NCBI RefSeq assembly: GCF_021109255.1
Contig: NZ_JAJODG010000002.1
Length of the DNA stretch: 64,000 nucleotides
Direction: 5' to 3' (one strand)
Source: Merdimmobilis hominis
GTDB taxonomy: Bacteria; Bacillota; Clostridia; Oscillospirales; Ruminococcaceae
The notes below the pieces were generated by a model. It saw only the letters and a list, made by a program, of their open reading frames with translations. It was not told where the DNA came from and searched no databases. Both the position numbers and the translations under genes were made by a program. Positions 26,907 through 35,091 of this stretch are shown here, piece by piece; within the stretch, counting starts at the first letter, position 1, and every line of letters begins with the position of its first letter.

Positions 26907-26923
26907 GGCCGGGGGTTTTTTAC
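26889..26923 (+). terminator. Terminator after tetR
   Basis: CCCTCGCC and GGCCGGGGG arms overlap the end of tetR and run into TTTTTT (26916-26921). Confidence 0.7.
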
Positions 26924-27088
26924 AGCAAGGCAATATGCAGCGGCCTCTGAAGTGCTGGCCAATGCCCTATCAACTGGGCATATACAGACAAAATAGGATG
27001 CGCACCATAGAACACCTGCATGGCGCGCCTTGTATTTTTGTGGGCTTAAGACCTCATCCCATGGGGACAGTGTGCCTGTACGCGGGTT

Positions 27089-27142
27089 CAAAAAAGCTGT
27101 TTCAGCTATTTTTTTACGCCTTTTTGTTCAACAAATGTTCAA
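27089..27142 (+). promoter_or_regulatory. Attenuator-like hairpin and TGTTCAA boxes before the MATE gene
   Basis: AAAAAGCTG, TTT, CAGCT, A and seven T (27091-27116) look like a compact terminator. Next come two direct TGTTCAA boxes (27125-27131 and 27136-27142), centred 11 bases apart, one DNA turn. This fits repression by the neighbouring TetR protein. I could not place a convincing promoter; the gene-free stretch from 26924 has no other visible feature. Confidence 0.5.
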
Positions 27143-27177
27143 CGCAATTACATCCACTCATTCTAGAAAGAAAGGAT

Positions 27178-27225
27178 ATGGGCGCGGCACGGGATACTTC
27201 CTCCTGCGGCGCCCGCAGGTTATGA
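27178..27225 (+). CDS. 15-codon upstream ORF overlapping the MATE start
   Basis: AGAAAGGAT directly precedes ATG 27178, which opens a short frame MGAARDTSSCGARRL ending in TGA at 27223-27225. That stop overlaps the MATE start as ATGA. The MATE ATG itself has only CGCAGG nearby, so its translation may depend on ribosomes finishing this small frame. Product unknown; likely a leader peptide. Confidence 0.5.
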   Translation: MGAARDTSSCGARRL

Positions 27226-28625
27226 CTATGGAAAATCGGGAATCTTACATATTGGGGGAGATGAAAATCTCCAAAGCTTTTTGGACATTGGCCCTCCCCG
27301 CAATCTTGACTATGATCGCCAAGTCGGTGTATAGCGCCGTGGACACCATGTACATCGGTTTTTTGGGTAACAACGCCGCTTTGGCCGCTGTGGGCATTGT
27401 CAGCCCGCTTCTGGTACTCCTTCAATCCTTTGAGACGGTCCTCTCCCAGGGTATCTGTGTGCTAGTTGGCCGCAAACTGGGCGAAGGCAAAAAAGAAGAG
27501 GCGGATTCGATCGTCTCCACTACCCTGGCCACCTCGATTGGGTTTGGCATCTTTTTCTGCTGTGTTTCCTTCCTCTGTATGGACCCGCTGCTGAAGCTCT
27601 TCGGCGCTTCGGCGGAAGTCCTTCCTTATGCGCGGCAATACGGCGTTTGGGTGTTTGTCAGCATCCTGTTTACCATGCCTGCCGCCTGCCTCAACAACGC
27701 GGCCCGCGGCGAATCCGCTGTAAAGGTAGCCTCCAATTCCATACTCATTGGCACTTTGCTCAATGTAATCCTGGACCCCATCTTCATCTTTGATTTTGGC
27801 TTAGGACTGGGGGTTGCTGGCGCATCTATTGCCACCACCATTTCTCAGGCAGTCAGCCTCTTGTGCGTGGCTTCCTACTACATCCGGGGCAAATCTTTGG
27901 TAAAAATCCGCTTCTCTGCTGTGCACCATCACAAGGCTATGTACCGGAACCTCGTCTCCATCGGGCTGCCCATGGCAGTGTTTCAATCGCTGATCAGCGG
28001 TGCTTCCGCCTTCACCAACAGCGCCATGGCTGGTTTGCCTGACGGTGACATCTACATCACCGCTTATAGCGTTATCCAAAAACTGGTAATTATTGTAACC
28101 TTCATCTTTTTGGGACTCATCCAGGGTCTGCAGCCTATCCTGGCCTTCAGCGCCGGCGCCAAAAATGGCAAGCGGTTCCGGGAAGGGCTGGCCTACTCTG
28201 CTAAAATGTTAGTACTGGTGGCATTGTCCATCAGCGCCGCTTGCTTCTTCAGCGGGAAATGGATTATGTCCCTCTTCTCTCCTGACCCCTCGGTCACCCA
28301 AGCGGGCGAGCTTCTGCTTCGTTCCCAGACCATCTTCTGCGCCATGTTTGCCATGTCCTTTTTGATAATGGTCGCCTTCCAGGCACTGGGCAAAGGCGTC
28401 CAGGGAATTATTATCGCCATCTCGCGCCAGGGCCTTCTGTATATTCCCCTGGTGACAATCCTGCCTCGGTTCTTCGGATTCAACGGCGTGCTGGCCGCCC
28501 AGCCCATCGCCGATCTTCTGTCACTTATCCTTGTGGCCTGTATGTTCCCTCAGCTCAAACGGCTTACCCATCAGCTAGAGGCAGAAAAACTCCCCGAAGG
28601 ATCGCAACCAGAAACAGGGAAATAA
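27222..28625 (+). CDS. MATE family efflux transporter
   Basis: 467 residues, about twelve membrane helices in two halves, typical of MATE drug or cation antiporters. Family traits: ALPAILTMIAKSVYSAVDTMYIGFLG in the first helix region, ALAAVGIVSPLL, and the second half opening with SIGLPMAVFQSLISG and ending at FALGKGVQ-like LGKGVQGIIIAI. The start is ATG 27222, or ATG 27228 two codons later. It is preceded by a small overlapping ORF, and is probably under the TetR regulator upstream. A terminator follows. Confidence 0.9.
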   Translation: MTMENRESYILGEMKISKAFWTLALPAILTMIAKSVYSAVDTMYIGFLGNNAALAAVGIVSPLLVLLQSFETVLSQGICVLVGRKLGEGKKEEADSIVSTTLATSIGFGIFFCCVSFLCMDPLLKLFGASAEVLPYARQYGVWVFVSILFTMPAACLNNAARGESAVKVASNSILIGTLLNVILDPIFIFDFGLGLGVAGASIATTISQAVSLLCVASYYIRGKSLVKIRFSAVHHHKAMYRNLVSIGLPMAVFQSLISGASAFTNSAMAGLPDGDIYITAYSVIQKLVIIVTFIFLGLIQGLQPILAFSAGAKNGKRFREGLAYSAKMLVLVALSISAACFFSGKWIMSLFSPDPSVTQAGELLLRSQTIFCAMFAMSFLIMVAFQALGKGVQGIIIAISRQGLLYIPLVTILPRFFGFNGVLAAQPIADLLSLILVACMFPQLKRLTHQLEAEKLPEGSQPETGK

Positions 28626-28633
28626 ACATACCA

Positions 28634-28660
28634 AAGGCCCCGGATGGATTCCGGGGCCTT
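28634..28660 (+). terminator. Terminator after the MATE gene
   Basis: AAGGCCCCGGA and TCCGGGGCCTT make an 11-bp perfect stem with a short loop; the T-run is weak. Confidence 0.8.
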
Positions 28661-28746
28661 CCCCATTTGCCTTGACAGATCAAAACCTTATCAAGGCCCG
28701 CTACGGTTGTGCTATTCCTTTAGAATTCTAAAAATTCAGGAGAACA

Positions 28747-28784
28747 AAAGCGCGGGAGGCTGTAAAACAGCCTCCCGCGCTTTT
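28747..28784 (-). terminator. Terminator after the DUF362 gene
   Basis: AAAAGCGCGGGAGGCTG and CAGCCTCCCGCGCTTTT form a very strong stem; the minus strand runs into TTTTGTTCT. Confidence 0.88.
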
Positions 28785-28808
28785 AAAGTGAATTCAGATA
28801 CACAGTTT

Positions 28809-29675
28809 CTACAGCTCAATCAGCTCATACTCCCGGGTGCCGACGCCCAGAGCCGCCGCAGCCTCCACTGTGAGGATGCCGTGTCTCGACTCAATGCGTT
28901 CAATCAGATCCGCCTTGCCGGGATCATCGGAACGGTACACCAGATCCAGGCAAGCCTGATCCAATGCCACCGGGTCGGTAGAGGAGAGAATACCGATGTC
29001 TTTGATCTTGGGGTCCTCCGCTACGGCGCAGCAGTCGCAATCCACCGACATGTTGCACATCACATTGATGTAGACAATCTTGTCGCCGAAATAATCCACA
29101 ATGGATTTGTCCGCGTCCGCCATCGATTCCAGGAAGGAATCGTGGTCTGCCGTCCAAATCTCTTCAGCCTTGCCGGCTCCATGGATATACGCTTTGCCGT
29201 ATGCGGAAGCAATGCCGATGGAGATGTTTTTCAGCGCGCCGCCAAATCCGCCCATGGGATGGCCTTTAAAGTGGGAGAGCACCAGCATGGAGTCGTAATT
29301 TTTTAAATGGCCGCCCACATAGTTGGTTTTGAGCCATTTGCCGTTGGGGATGGGCAACTCCATGTCCCCGCCTTCATCCATGATGTCCACAGTGCAGATG
29401 TCGGTCCAGCCATGGAGCTTCATGGTCTCCCAATGATCTTTTGTGGTGTTGCGTTTGCCTTCATAAGCGGTGTTGCACTCCACAATGGTGCCGTTCACGT
29501 GGTCGATCACCGGCTTTAAAAAGGCCGGGCGGATAAAGTTCTGGTTCCCCACTTCGCCGGAGTGAAGCTTTACCGCCACTTTGCCCGGCAGCTTGACCCC
29601 CAGCGTCTCATACATCTTAACCATTGCCTCAGGAGTGAGCTCCTTGGTGAAGTAGACTTTTGCTTTTTCCATCAT
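28809..29675 (-). CDS. DUF362 domain protein
   Basis: 288 residues of the DUF362 family: VAVKLHSGEVGNQNFIRP near the N-terminus, NTAYEGKRNTTKDH, FKGHPMGGFGGALKNISIG in the centre, and DIGILSSTDPVALDQACLD. Several members carry a ferredoxin-like end; this one does not, but it has a cysteine cluster CNMSVDCDCC near residue 205 that could bind metal. Function is unknown. AAAAGGAG lies six bases before ATG 29675. Confidence 0.88.
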   Translation of the reverse strand: MMEKAKVYFTKELTPEAMVKMYETLGVKLPGKVAVKLHSGEVGNQNFIRPAFLKPVIDHVNGTIVECNTAYEGKRNTTKDHWETMKLHGWTDICTVDIMDEGGDMELPIPNGKWLKTNYVGGHLKNYDSMLVLSHFKGHPMGGFGGALKNISIGIASAYGKAYIHGAGKAEEIWTADHDSFLESMADADKSIVDYFGDKIVYINVMCNMSVDCDCCAVAEDPKIKDIGILSSTDPVALDQACLDLVYRSDDPGKADLIERIESRHGILTVEAAAALGVGTREYELIEL

Positions 29676-29890
29676 TCATTGCTCCTTTTCCTATATGATA
29701 TATGGATGTTTTTCTCTGTGCGCAACCTTACAGGAAGAGCCGCCGCCCCCACAACTGCCCGTGCAGGATCCGCGCCCTCTTCGTTTACCTATATTATAAA
29801 ACTTGGAGCCAACTCTAAGTCAATAGGTTTTTGTGCTTTTCTGATAATAATATTCCATTTGCCAACCCCAAAACCCAATAAAGTAATGAT

Positions 29891-29919
29891 TGACAAATGG
29901 AAAAACCTGTGGTATTATA
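29891..29919 (+). promoter_or_regulatory. Promoter of tRNA-Ala
   Basis: TTGACA, 17 bases, TATTAT, ending 11 bases before the tRNA. Confidence 0.8.
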
Positions 29920-29930
29920 ATAGAGCTTTG

Positions 29931-30006
<76 letters not shown>

Positions 30007-30015
30007 AAAACAGAG

Positions 30016-30058
30016 AACTGGACTTGGCAAAACGAGTGTCAAGTCCAGTTCTTTCTTT
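30016..30058 (+). terminator. Terminator after tRNA-Ala
   Basis: ACTGGACTTG and CAAGTCCAGT pair around a 13-base loop and lead into TCTTTCTTT. Confidence 0.85.
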
Positions 30059-30088
30059 AAAAGAGTAACAAACACACAAAATATTTTT

Positions 30089-30117
30089 GGGGCAGGCCAA
30101 TTGGCCTGCCCCTTTTC
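30089..30117. terminator. Terminator/palindrome between tRNA-Ala and cobK
   Basis: GGGGCAGGCCAATTGGCCTGCCCC is a 24-base perfect palindrome with T-rich flanks on both sides (ATATTTTT and TTTTC), so it can end transcripts both ways. Confidence 0.75.
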
Positions 30118-30174
30118 AATAGGTTACCCCTTTTTCCCGGAAGATTTAGTCCACATTCCCCACCCTGTTTCCCT

Positions 30175-30927
30175 TTACAGCTTCCTTTGGAAAAACGCCT
30201 TGGCTTCCTCCAAAGTCATCCCCTCCCGCCCCACAGGAGGAGAGATGACCATCACCTGGGCCCCCACTTCCTGGGCGGCCGACAGCTTTTCAGCAAACCC
30301 TCCAGGGCCGCCGGTGTTCTTAGTCACCAGAATGCTGCACCCAGTCTGACGCAGAAGAGCCGCGTTAAACTCTTGGGAAAAAGGCCCCTGCATGGCGATG
30401 ATATGGGCGGGCAGATACCCCAAACGCAGGCATTCCTCCACTACCGCAGGCAAAGGCAGCACCCGCGGATACAGCCGCTGGGCAAAATCCTCCACCTGTG
30501 TAAAGATAGGGAGTTCCTTGCTCCCCGTGGTGAGAAGGGCCTTTCCCTCCATCTGATTTAAAAGCTGGGCTGCGGCTTGCGCATCTGGGACGGCAATGGC
30601 CCCCTCCATAGGCCGATCCAGCTGCCGGGAGAGGCGCAGGAGAGGGACCCCAACCGCCTCACAAGCCCGGCGGATGTTCTCCCCTGCCTGGGTGGCATAG
30701 GGGTGGGTGGCATCCACTACCCAGCGGTAGCCTCCCTGGCGGATAACCCCCTCCATCTCCCCCTGGTCCAGCCGGCCGGACAGGCAGGTAACCCGCTCCC
30801 CACGGGGCAGCAGGGAAGCCCCATATTCAGTGGCGGTGGAAACAGTCAGCTCCACTGGGAATCCCGTCAAAAACTCCGCCAGCTCCCGCCCCTCGGTGGC
30901 TCCGGCGAACAACAGCACCCGTTTCAT
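30175..30927 (-). CDS. cobK: Precorrin-6A/cobalt-precorrin-6A reductase
   Basis: 250 residues of the CobK/CbiJ family, which reduces the macrocycle with NADPH in cobalamin synthesis. Family signs: VLLFAGATEGRELA at the N-terminus, VVDATHPYATQAGENI, LLTTGSKELPIF, and LVTKNTGGPGGFAEKLSAA. No other cobalamin gene lies in the window, so it is an isolated copy. Its start overlaps the stop of the upstream gene by four bases (ATGA type), so the two are probably translated together. Confidence 0.93.
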   Translation of the reverse strand: MKRVLLFAGATEGRELAEFLTGFPVELTVSTATEYGASLLPRGERVTCLSGRLDQGEMEGVIRQGGYRWVVDATHPYATQAGENIRRACEAVGVPLLRLSRQLDRPMEGAIAVPDAQAAAQLLNQMEGKALLTTGSKELPIFTQVEDFAQRLYPRVLPLPAVVEECLRLGYLPAHIIAMQGPFSQEFNAALLRQTGCSILVTKNTGGPGGFAEKLSAAQEVGAQVMVISPPVGREGMTLEEAKAFFQRKL

Positions 30928-31685
30928 TCAACTATTTCCTCCCTTGGCGTTTTTGGTTGTTCAACAGCCCGGTAGAGGTAGGATCTCCCCTGTTTTCCCA
31001 GGCGGTCCACCACCCCCAGTTGGTGGAGAAGAAGAAGCCCCCGCTGGGCTGAGGGGAGGCTGAGGGCCGCCCCCTTGGCAAACTCCTTCGAGGTGAACTC
31101 CTCCGGCAGCCCAGCTGGAAGGAGAGCCTCATAGCCCACTTTGGCCCCCACCGTGACCTCCCCCAAGAGGGAGACCGGCGCCCGATCCATGCGGGTGGAA
31201 CCCCGTTTCCGGTCATGGCTCCAACCGTTGAGATAGCGGATTTCCTCCATTTCCAGCAGGAGAATCCGAATGGAAAGATTGGGGTTCCCAAGCAAATCCC
31301 GGATGGCATAGAGCTCATAGAGGACATCAGCCGGCCCCTTTTTCTTAGGGGACCTGTGCCAAGGGGAGGTCTCCCCAGTCTCCGGGTCCATCCAGCAAAG
31401 GCGCTTTTGGGCAGCCACTGGATACACCACCGTCACCGGACCCAGGGCAAGAAACGCCTCCAGCTTGGCTTGGAGGCGGCCAAACTGCCGGGTTTGAATC
31501 TCGGTGATGCCCCAGCTGTCCTGGATGTCCGCCACCCACCGCCCCACTTTGATCTCGTGGAATGCAGGGTCCGGCTGGAGGTAGTATTTCAGCGCGGCGT
31601 GGAGCGTCCGCTCCCCCAAGGTGCCAATGCCTCCGGCGGACTCTTTCTGGGCCAGTTCCAGCGATTCCTGCAGTGTCACCGGCAT
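30924..31685 (-). CDS. Putative PD-(D/E)XK-type nuclease with C-terminal winged helix
   Basis: About 253 residues from ATG 31685 (GAAAGGGGG upstream). I do not know a named family. Residues 20-85 read GERTLHAALKYYLQP, then HEIKVGRWVADI and GITEIQTRQF. A Glu, then an Asp, then E-x-Q on neighbouring strands, is what a divergent PD-(D/E)XK nuclease core looks like. The last 80 residues (FTSKEFAKGAALSLPSAQRGLLLLHQLGVV) resemble a winged helix. It overlaps cobK. DNA cutting is a guess from the motif spacing only. Confidence 0.7.
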   Translation of the reverse strand: MPVTLQESLELAQKESAGGIGTLGERTLHAALKYYLQPDPAFHEIKVGRWVADIQDSWGITEIQTRQFGRLQAKLEAFLALGPVTVVYPVAAQKRLCWMDPETGETSPWHRSPKKKGPADVLYELYAIRDLLGNPNLSIRILLLEMEEIRYLNGWSHDRKRGSTRMDRAPVSLLGEVTVGAKVGYEALLPAGLPEEFTSKEFAKGAALSLPSAQRGLLLLHQLGVVDRLGKQGRSYLYRAVEQPKTPREEIVE

Positions 31686-31700
31686 TCCCCCTTTCCATTG

Positions 31701-31729
31701 AAAAAATCCCCGTGGTTCCGGGGATTCCT
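31701..31729 (-). terminator. Terminator after yfcE
   Basis: Minus strand: GAATCCCCG and CGGGGATT stem, then TTTTTTC. It separates yfcE from the next gene. Confidence 0.85.
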
Positions 31730-31737
31730 CCAATAAG

Positions 31738-32286
31738 CTAATGGAAAATGGTCATAGATTTGATGGGCCGCCCCTCCAAATCCCGAATGGTGAAGATGCC
31801 GTCCTCATAGATCATATAGCTGTTGACATCGTCCCCCTTGGGCAGCGAGATGGAGCCGGGGTTGATATAGAGGTAGTCCCCCATGTCCTCCAATGCCTGA
31901 AGGTGGGTGTGGCCGTGGAGAAGGATGTCCCCTTTTTTCATCGGAGGGAGCTTGTCCTTGTTGTAGATGTGGCCGTGGGTGACAATGCAGGTCCGCTTTT
32001 TCAGCATCAGCATCAAATAATCCGCCAAGATGGGGAACTGGAGCACCATCTGATCCACCTCTGCGTCGCAGTTGCCCCGCACGCAGAGGATTTCATCCTT
32101 CATCTCATTTAAAATGGCGATGACCCCTTTTGGATTGTAATCCCGGGGCAGGTCGTTGCGGGGGCCGTGGTACAAAAGGTCCCCCAACAAAATCAAACGG
32201 TCCGGCTGTTCTGCCTGCCAAATCTCCTGCATGAGGCGGCAGTAATAGAGGGAGCCGTGGATATCCGATACAAACATCAATTTCAT
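31738..32286 (-). CDS. yfcE: YfcE/MJ0936 family phosphodiesterase
   Basis: 182 residues, a calcineurin-like metallophosphoesterase of the YfcE group. All metal motifs are visible in order: FVSDIHGS, LLGDLLYHGP, GNCDAEVD, VTHGHIY and LHGHTH. YfcE of E. coli is a Mn-dependent phosphodiesterase seen on artificial substrates; the in-vivo target is unknown. GGGGGAGGTG-like site before the ATG. Confidence 0.92.
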   Translation of the reverse strand: MKLMFVSDIHGSLYYCRLMQEIWQAEQPDRLILLGDLLYHGPRNDLPRDYNPKGVIAILNEMKDEILCVRGNCDAEVDQMVLQFPILADYLMLMLKKRTCIVTHGHIYNKDKLPPMKKGDILLHGHTHLQALEDMGDYLYINPGSISLPKGDDVNSYMIYEDGIFTIRDLEGRPIKSMTIFH

Positions 32287-32459
32287 AGTTTCACCTCCCC
32301 CTTATTGTAAAGGCGGCCTTGCTGAATGTCAACCTCGAGGGATTGACAACCCGCCCCCAATCTCGACGGGAACCTTGTCCCCATACTGGAAAAAATCCTT
32401 CTCTTTTTGGTTAGTTTGCTTAGGTTTCCCCTTCCCAGGCGGAAGTTGGGCGGTTTCTA

Positions 32460-32488
32460 TTGAAAAACTGCCTAAAACTGGATATAAT
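32460..32488 (+). promoter_or_regulatory. Promoter of fba
   Basis: TTGAAA, 17 bases, TATAAT, about 48 bases before the start. Confidence 0.75.
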
Positions 32489-32536
32489 GGAGATAATGAT
32501 TGCCCCTACACTGAATTATAAAAAGGAGTTGTTGTC

Positions 32537-33475
32537 ATGCCACTGGTCACCACAACCGAAATGTTCAAAAAGGCTTACGATGGCGGGTATGCCATCGGCG
32601 CGTTCAACGTCAACAACATGGAGATTGTCCAAGGCATTACCGAAGCGGCTTCCGAGCTCAATTCCCCTGTGATTCTGCAGGTCTCCGCCGGCGCGCGGAA
32701 ATACGCCAAACACGTCTATCTGATGAAACTGGTGGAGGCCGCTATCGCCGACACCGCCGGCATCCCCATTGCCCTGCACCTGGACCACGGCGGGGATTTT
32801 GAAATCTGCAAAGCTTGCATCGACGGCGGATTCTCCTCGGTCATGATCGACGGTTCCTCCAAGAGCTTTGAGGAAAACATCGCCCTGACCAAACAGGTGG
32901 TGGAATACGCCCACGCCCACGGTGTTGTGGTGGAAGGTGAGCTGGGCAAGTTAGCTGGCATCGAGGATGCGGTCAATGTCAAAGCGGAAGACGCCTCTTA
33001 CACCAACCCTGCTGAAGTGGAAGAGTTTGTCACCCGCACCGGCGTGGATTCTCTGGCCATCGCCATCGGCACCAGCCACGGCGCTTACAAATTTAAACCC
33101 GGCCAGAAGCCCCAGCTGCGGTTTGACATCCTGGAAGAGGTCAGCCGCCGCCTGCCTGGCTTCCCCATTGTGCTCCACGGCGCTTCCTCCGTTCCCCAGG
33201 ACCTGGTCAAGGTGATCAACGAGTGCGGCGGCGCAATGCCCAACGCCATCGGCATCCCCGAGGAGATGCTCCGTCAGGCGGCTGGTATGGCTGTCTGCAA
33301 AATCAACATTGATTCGGATATCCGGGTCGCCATGACTGCCGCTATCCGCAAGCACATGTTGGAGAACCCCAGCCACTTTGACCCCCGCCAATACCTGACC
33401 CCTGCCCGCGCCGCCGTCAAATCCATGGTCGCCCACAAAATCAGCGACGTCCTCGGCTCCGCCGGCAAAGCGTAA
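32537..33475 (+). CDS. fba: Class II fructose-1,6-bisphosphate aldolase
   Basis: 312 residues of the class II, zinc-dependent aldolase family, a central step of glycolysis. Signs: AIGAFNVNNMEI at the N-terminus, LHLDHGGDFE (zinc His and catalytic Asp), EGELGKLAGIED, AIGTSHGAYK, and VLHGASSVP with NIDSDIR near the C-terminus. The protein is typical of the Firmicutes FbaA group. AAAAGGAG sits ten bases before ATG. Its own promoter and terminator make it a single-gene unit. Confidence 0.95.
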   Translation: MPLVTTTEMFKKAYDGGYAIGAFNVNNMEIVQGITEAASELNSPVILQVSAGARKYAKHVYLMKLVEAAIADTAGIPIALHLDHGGDFEICKACIDGGFSSVMIDGSSKSFEENIALTKQVVEYAHAHGVVVEGELGKLAGIEDAVNVKAEDASYTNPAEVEEFVTRTGVDSLAIAIGTSHGAYKFKPGQKPQLRFDILEEVSRRLPGFPIVLHGASSVPQDLVKVINECGGAMPNAIGIPEEMLRQAAGMAVCKINIDSDIRVAMTAAIRKHMLENPSHFDPRQYLTPARAAVKSMVAHKISDVLGSAGKA

Positions 33476-33489
33476 TCGAATTATCCTTC

Positions 33490-33522
33490 CAGAAGGCAGA
33501 GGGCGTTCTCTGCCTTCTTCCT
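33490..33522 (+). terminator. Terminator after fba
   Basis: AGAAGGCAGAG and CTCTGCCTTCT pair, followed by TCCTTTTCTT. Confidence 0.85.
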
Positions 33523-33555
33523 TTTCTTCACTTTTTTGGAAAAGAGGCCCATTCT

Positions 33556-34416
33556 ATGCCATTTGATTACGACGCCCCCATCTACTATCCCCCCTATGAA
33601 AACCGTTCCATCCTCATTCCCGCCAGTTACGGCTGCCCCCACAACCAGTGCGCCTTCTGCAGCATGTACAAGGATACCCCATACCGGGAGGTCTCTTTGC
33701 TGGACATCAAGCAGTCCATCCGGGAGGTGTCGGAATACCGCCCCTGCTCCGAACGGGTCTTTCTGCTGGGAGGGCAGTCCTTCTGCCTGAAAGCGGACAA
33801 GCTCAAGGAGATCCTGCGGTATATCCGGGAAAGGCTCCCCCTCTGCGAGGCGGTATCCATGTACGCCTCCATCCGCAGCGTGGCGGATAAAACCGATGCA
33901 GACCTGGCGGAACTTAAAGCTTTGGGTCTGGGCAAACTCTACATCGGGGTGGAGAGCGGCTGCGATGAGATTTTAGAGGAGATGCACAAGGGGCACACAG
34001 GGGAGGAAGCTGTCCGCCAGCTGAAGCGGCTCAATCAAGCGGGCATCCCCTTCCACTCCATCATCATGTACGGCATCGGCGGGCGGGGCCGCGGCATCCA
34101 GAACGCCCTGGCCACTGCAAACGTGCTGAATCAGGTGGAATCGGTAGCCATTGTCCCCATGTGCCTGACCATTATGCCCTCCACCGAGCTGGAACGCCGG
34201 GTTCATTCCGGGGAATTCGAAGAAGCCAACTTTGCAGAGCTCCTTTTAGAGCTGCGCACTTTGCTGGAAAACCTGGATTTAAACACTCCAACCCCATTTG
34301 CCACCGATCACGCCACCAATCGTTTTCTTGTGGCGGGCACCCTCCCTCAAGATAAAGAAAAGATGGTTTCTCAGTTGGATCAGATGTTAAAACGGTTTGG
34401 TATGGAATTACACTGA
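33556..34416 (+). CDS. Radical SAM protein, CX4CX2C type
   Basis: 286 residues. The iron-sulfur motif is GCPHNQCAFCSMYK, with four residues between the first two cysteines instead of the usual three; a set of Firmicutes radical SAM proteins related to coproporphyrinogen oxidase-like enzymes shares this. Other radical SAM marks: LLGGQSF, YIGVESGCDEIL and MYGIGGRG. No partner gene identifies a substrate. It follows fba's terminator, with its own ribosome site GGAAAAGAGG. Confidence 0.87.
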   Translation: MPFDYDAPIYYPPYENRSILIPASYGCPHNQCAFCSMYKDTPYREVSLLDIKQSIREVSEYRPCSERVFLLGGQSFCLKADKLKEILRYIRERLPLCEAVSMYASIRSVADKTDADLAELKALGLGKLYIGVESGCDEILEEMHKGHTGEEAVRQLKRLNQAGIPFHSIIMYGIGGRGRGIQNALATANVLNQVESVAIVPMCLTIMPSTELERRVHSGEFEEANFAELLLELRTLLENLDLNTPTPFATDHATNRFLVAGTLPQDKEKMVSQLDQMLKRFGMELH

Positions 34417-34472
34417 TTTTTGCGGCACTTTCCCTTTTATCTTCTTTTTTGTCATCTTTTCAATTTGGGATA

Positions 34473-34500
34473 TTTACTTTTTAACATTCTTATGTATAAT
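34473..34500 (+). promoter_or_regulatory. Promoter of the small basic protein gene
   Basis: TTTACT, 16 bases, TATAAT, about 30 bases before the start. Confidence 0.6.
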
Positions 34501-34530
34501 AGAATTATAATGATAAAGGAGTGTAGCGCC

Positions 34531-34755
34531 ATGGAAGAAACCAAAAAGAGAACCCGCAACGTTCGCACCAAAGAGGAGCGGGTTGCTGCGCTTGATGAGA
34601 AAATTGCCTATCACACCAAGTGTATTGCCACATTGAAGAAGAAAAAAGATGAATTGTTAAAGCCCAGCTCCAAAGAGACCTATAAAGAACTGATGAAAGC
34701 AATTAAAGCTTCTGGCAAAACTCCGGATGAGATCTTAAAGATGATCAAAGGCTAA
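34531..34755 (+). CDS. Small basic helical protein, 74 aa
   Basis: AAAGGAG lies eight bases before ATG 34531; a longer upstream reading is hydrophobic noise with no site. The protein is rich in Lys and Glu, with a likely coiled coil (EERVAALDEKIAYHTKCIATLKKKKDE broken into heptads) and a short C-terminal helix KTPDEILKMIKG. I do not recognise a family. Charge and size fit a nucleic-acid or protein-binding role. Codon use is more AT-rich than its neighbours. Confidence 0.8.
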   Translation: MEETKKRTRNVRTKEERVAALDEKIAYHTKCIATLKKKKDELLKPSSKETYKELMKAIKASGKTPDEILKMIKG

Positions 34756-34816
34756 TTCTACACAACTTGCAGGGCCCCTTATGGGAAATCCCATAGAGGG
34801 CACAATATTGTTTTAA

Positions 34817-34852
34817 AAAGACGGCGCAGCGTTTGCTGTGTCGTTTTTTTGT
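34817..34852 (+). terminator. Terminator after the small basic protein gene
   Basis: GACGGCGCAGC, GTTT, GCTGTGTCGT and seven T. It follows the stop by about 60 bases. Confidence 0.75.
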
Positions 34853-35091
34853 TATATAGAAAACCGGCTATAGACTAAAAAGCTGCGCCAATTTCTTCCC
34901 GGCATTTAGAACTCCCCTAATCTAACATCCCCACCTGCAAAAACGCCGCACAACTGCTTTGGTTGTGCGGCGTTGGCAGCCGTTTTCTCTACAGCGGAAG
35001 TTTCCCTTAACAGATTGTTGCCATTCAGGAAGTGGGCAAACCCAAATTGCCAGCCTTTTGCCCGGATCTGGAATCAGGTCTACATCCCCAA
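34853..35091. other. Gene-free stretch with a minus-strand hairpin
   Basis: No gene is supported here. It holds AACGCCGCACAAC / GTTGTGCGGCGTT (34938-34972), a strong stem whose minus strand continues into TTTTTGC, so it can end the transcript of the Spo0A-like gene. The rest shows nothing I recognise. Confidence 0.6.

Noticed and set aside
30928..31000. Cobalamin riboswitch for cobK
   Set aside because: No B12-box sequence (GCCACTG) is seen, and cobK starts inside the upstream gene.
34938..34972. CRISPR-like or mobile-element repeat
   Set aside because: It is a single hairpin with a T-run on the minus strand; no second copy and no spacing pattern. No CRISPR array is seen in the window.
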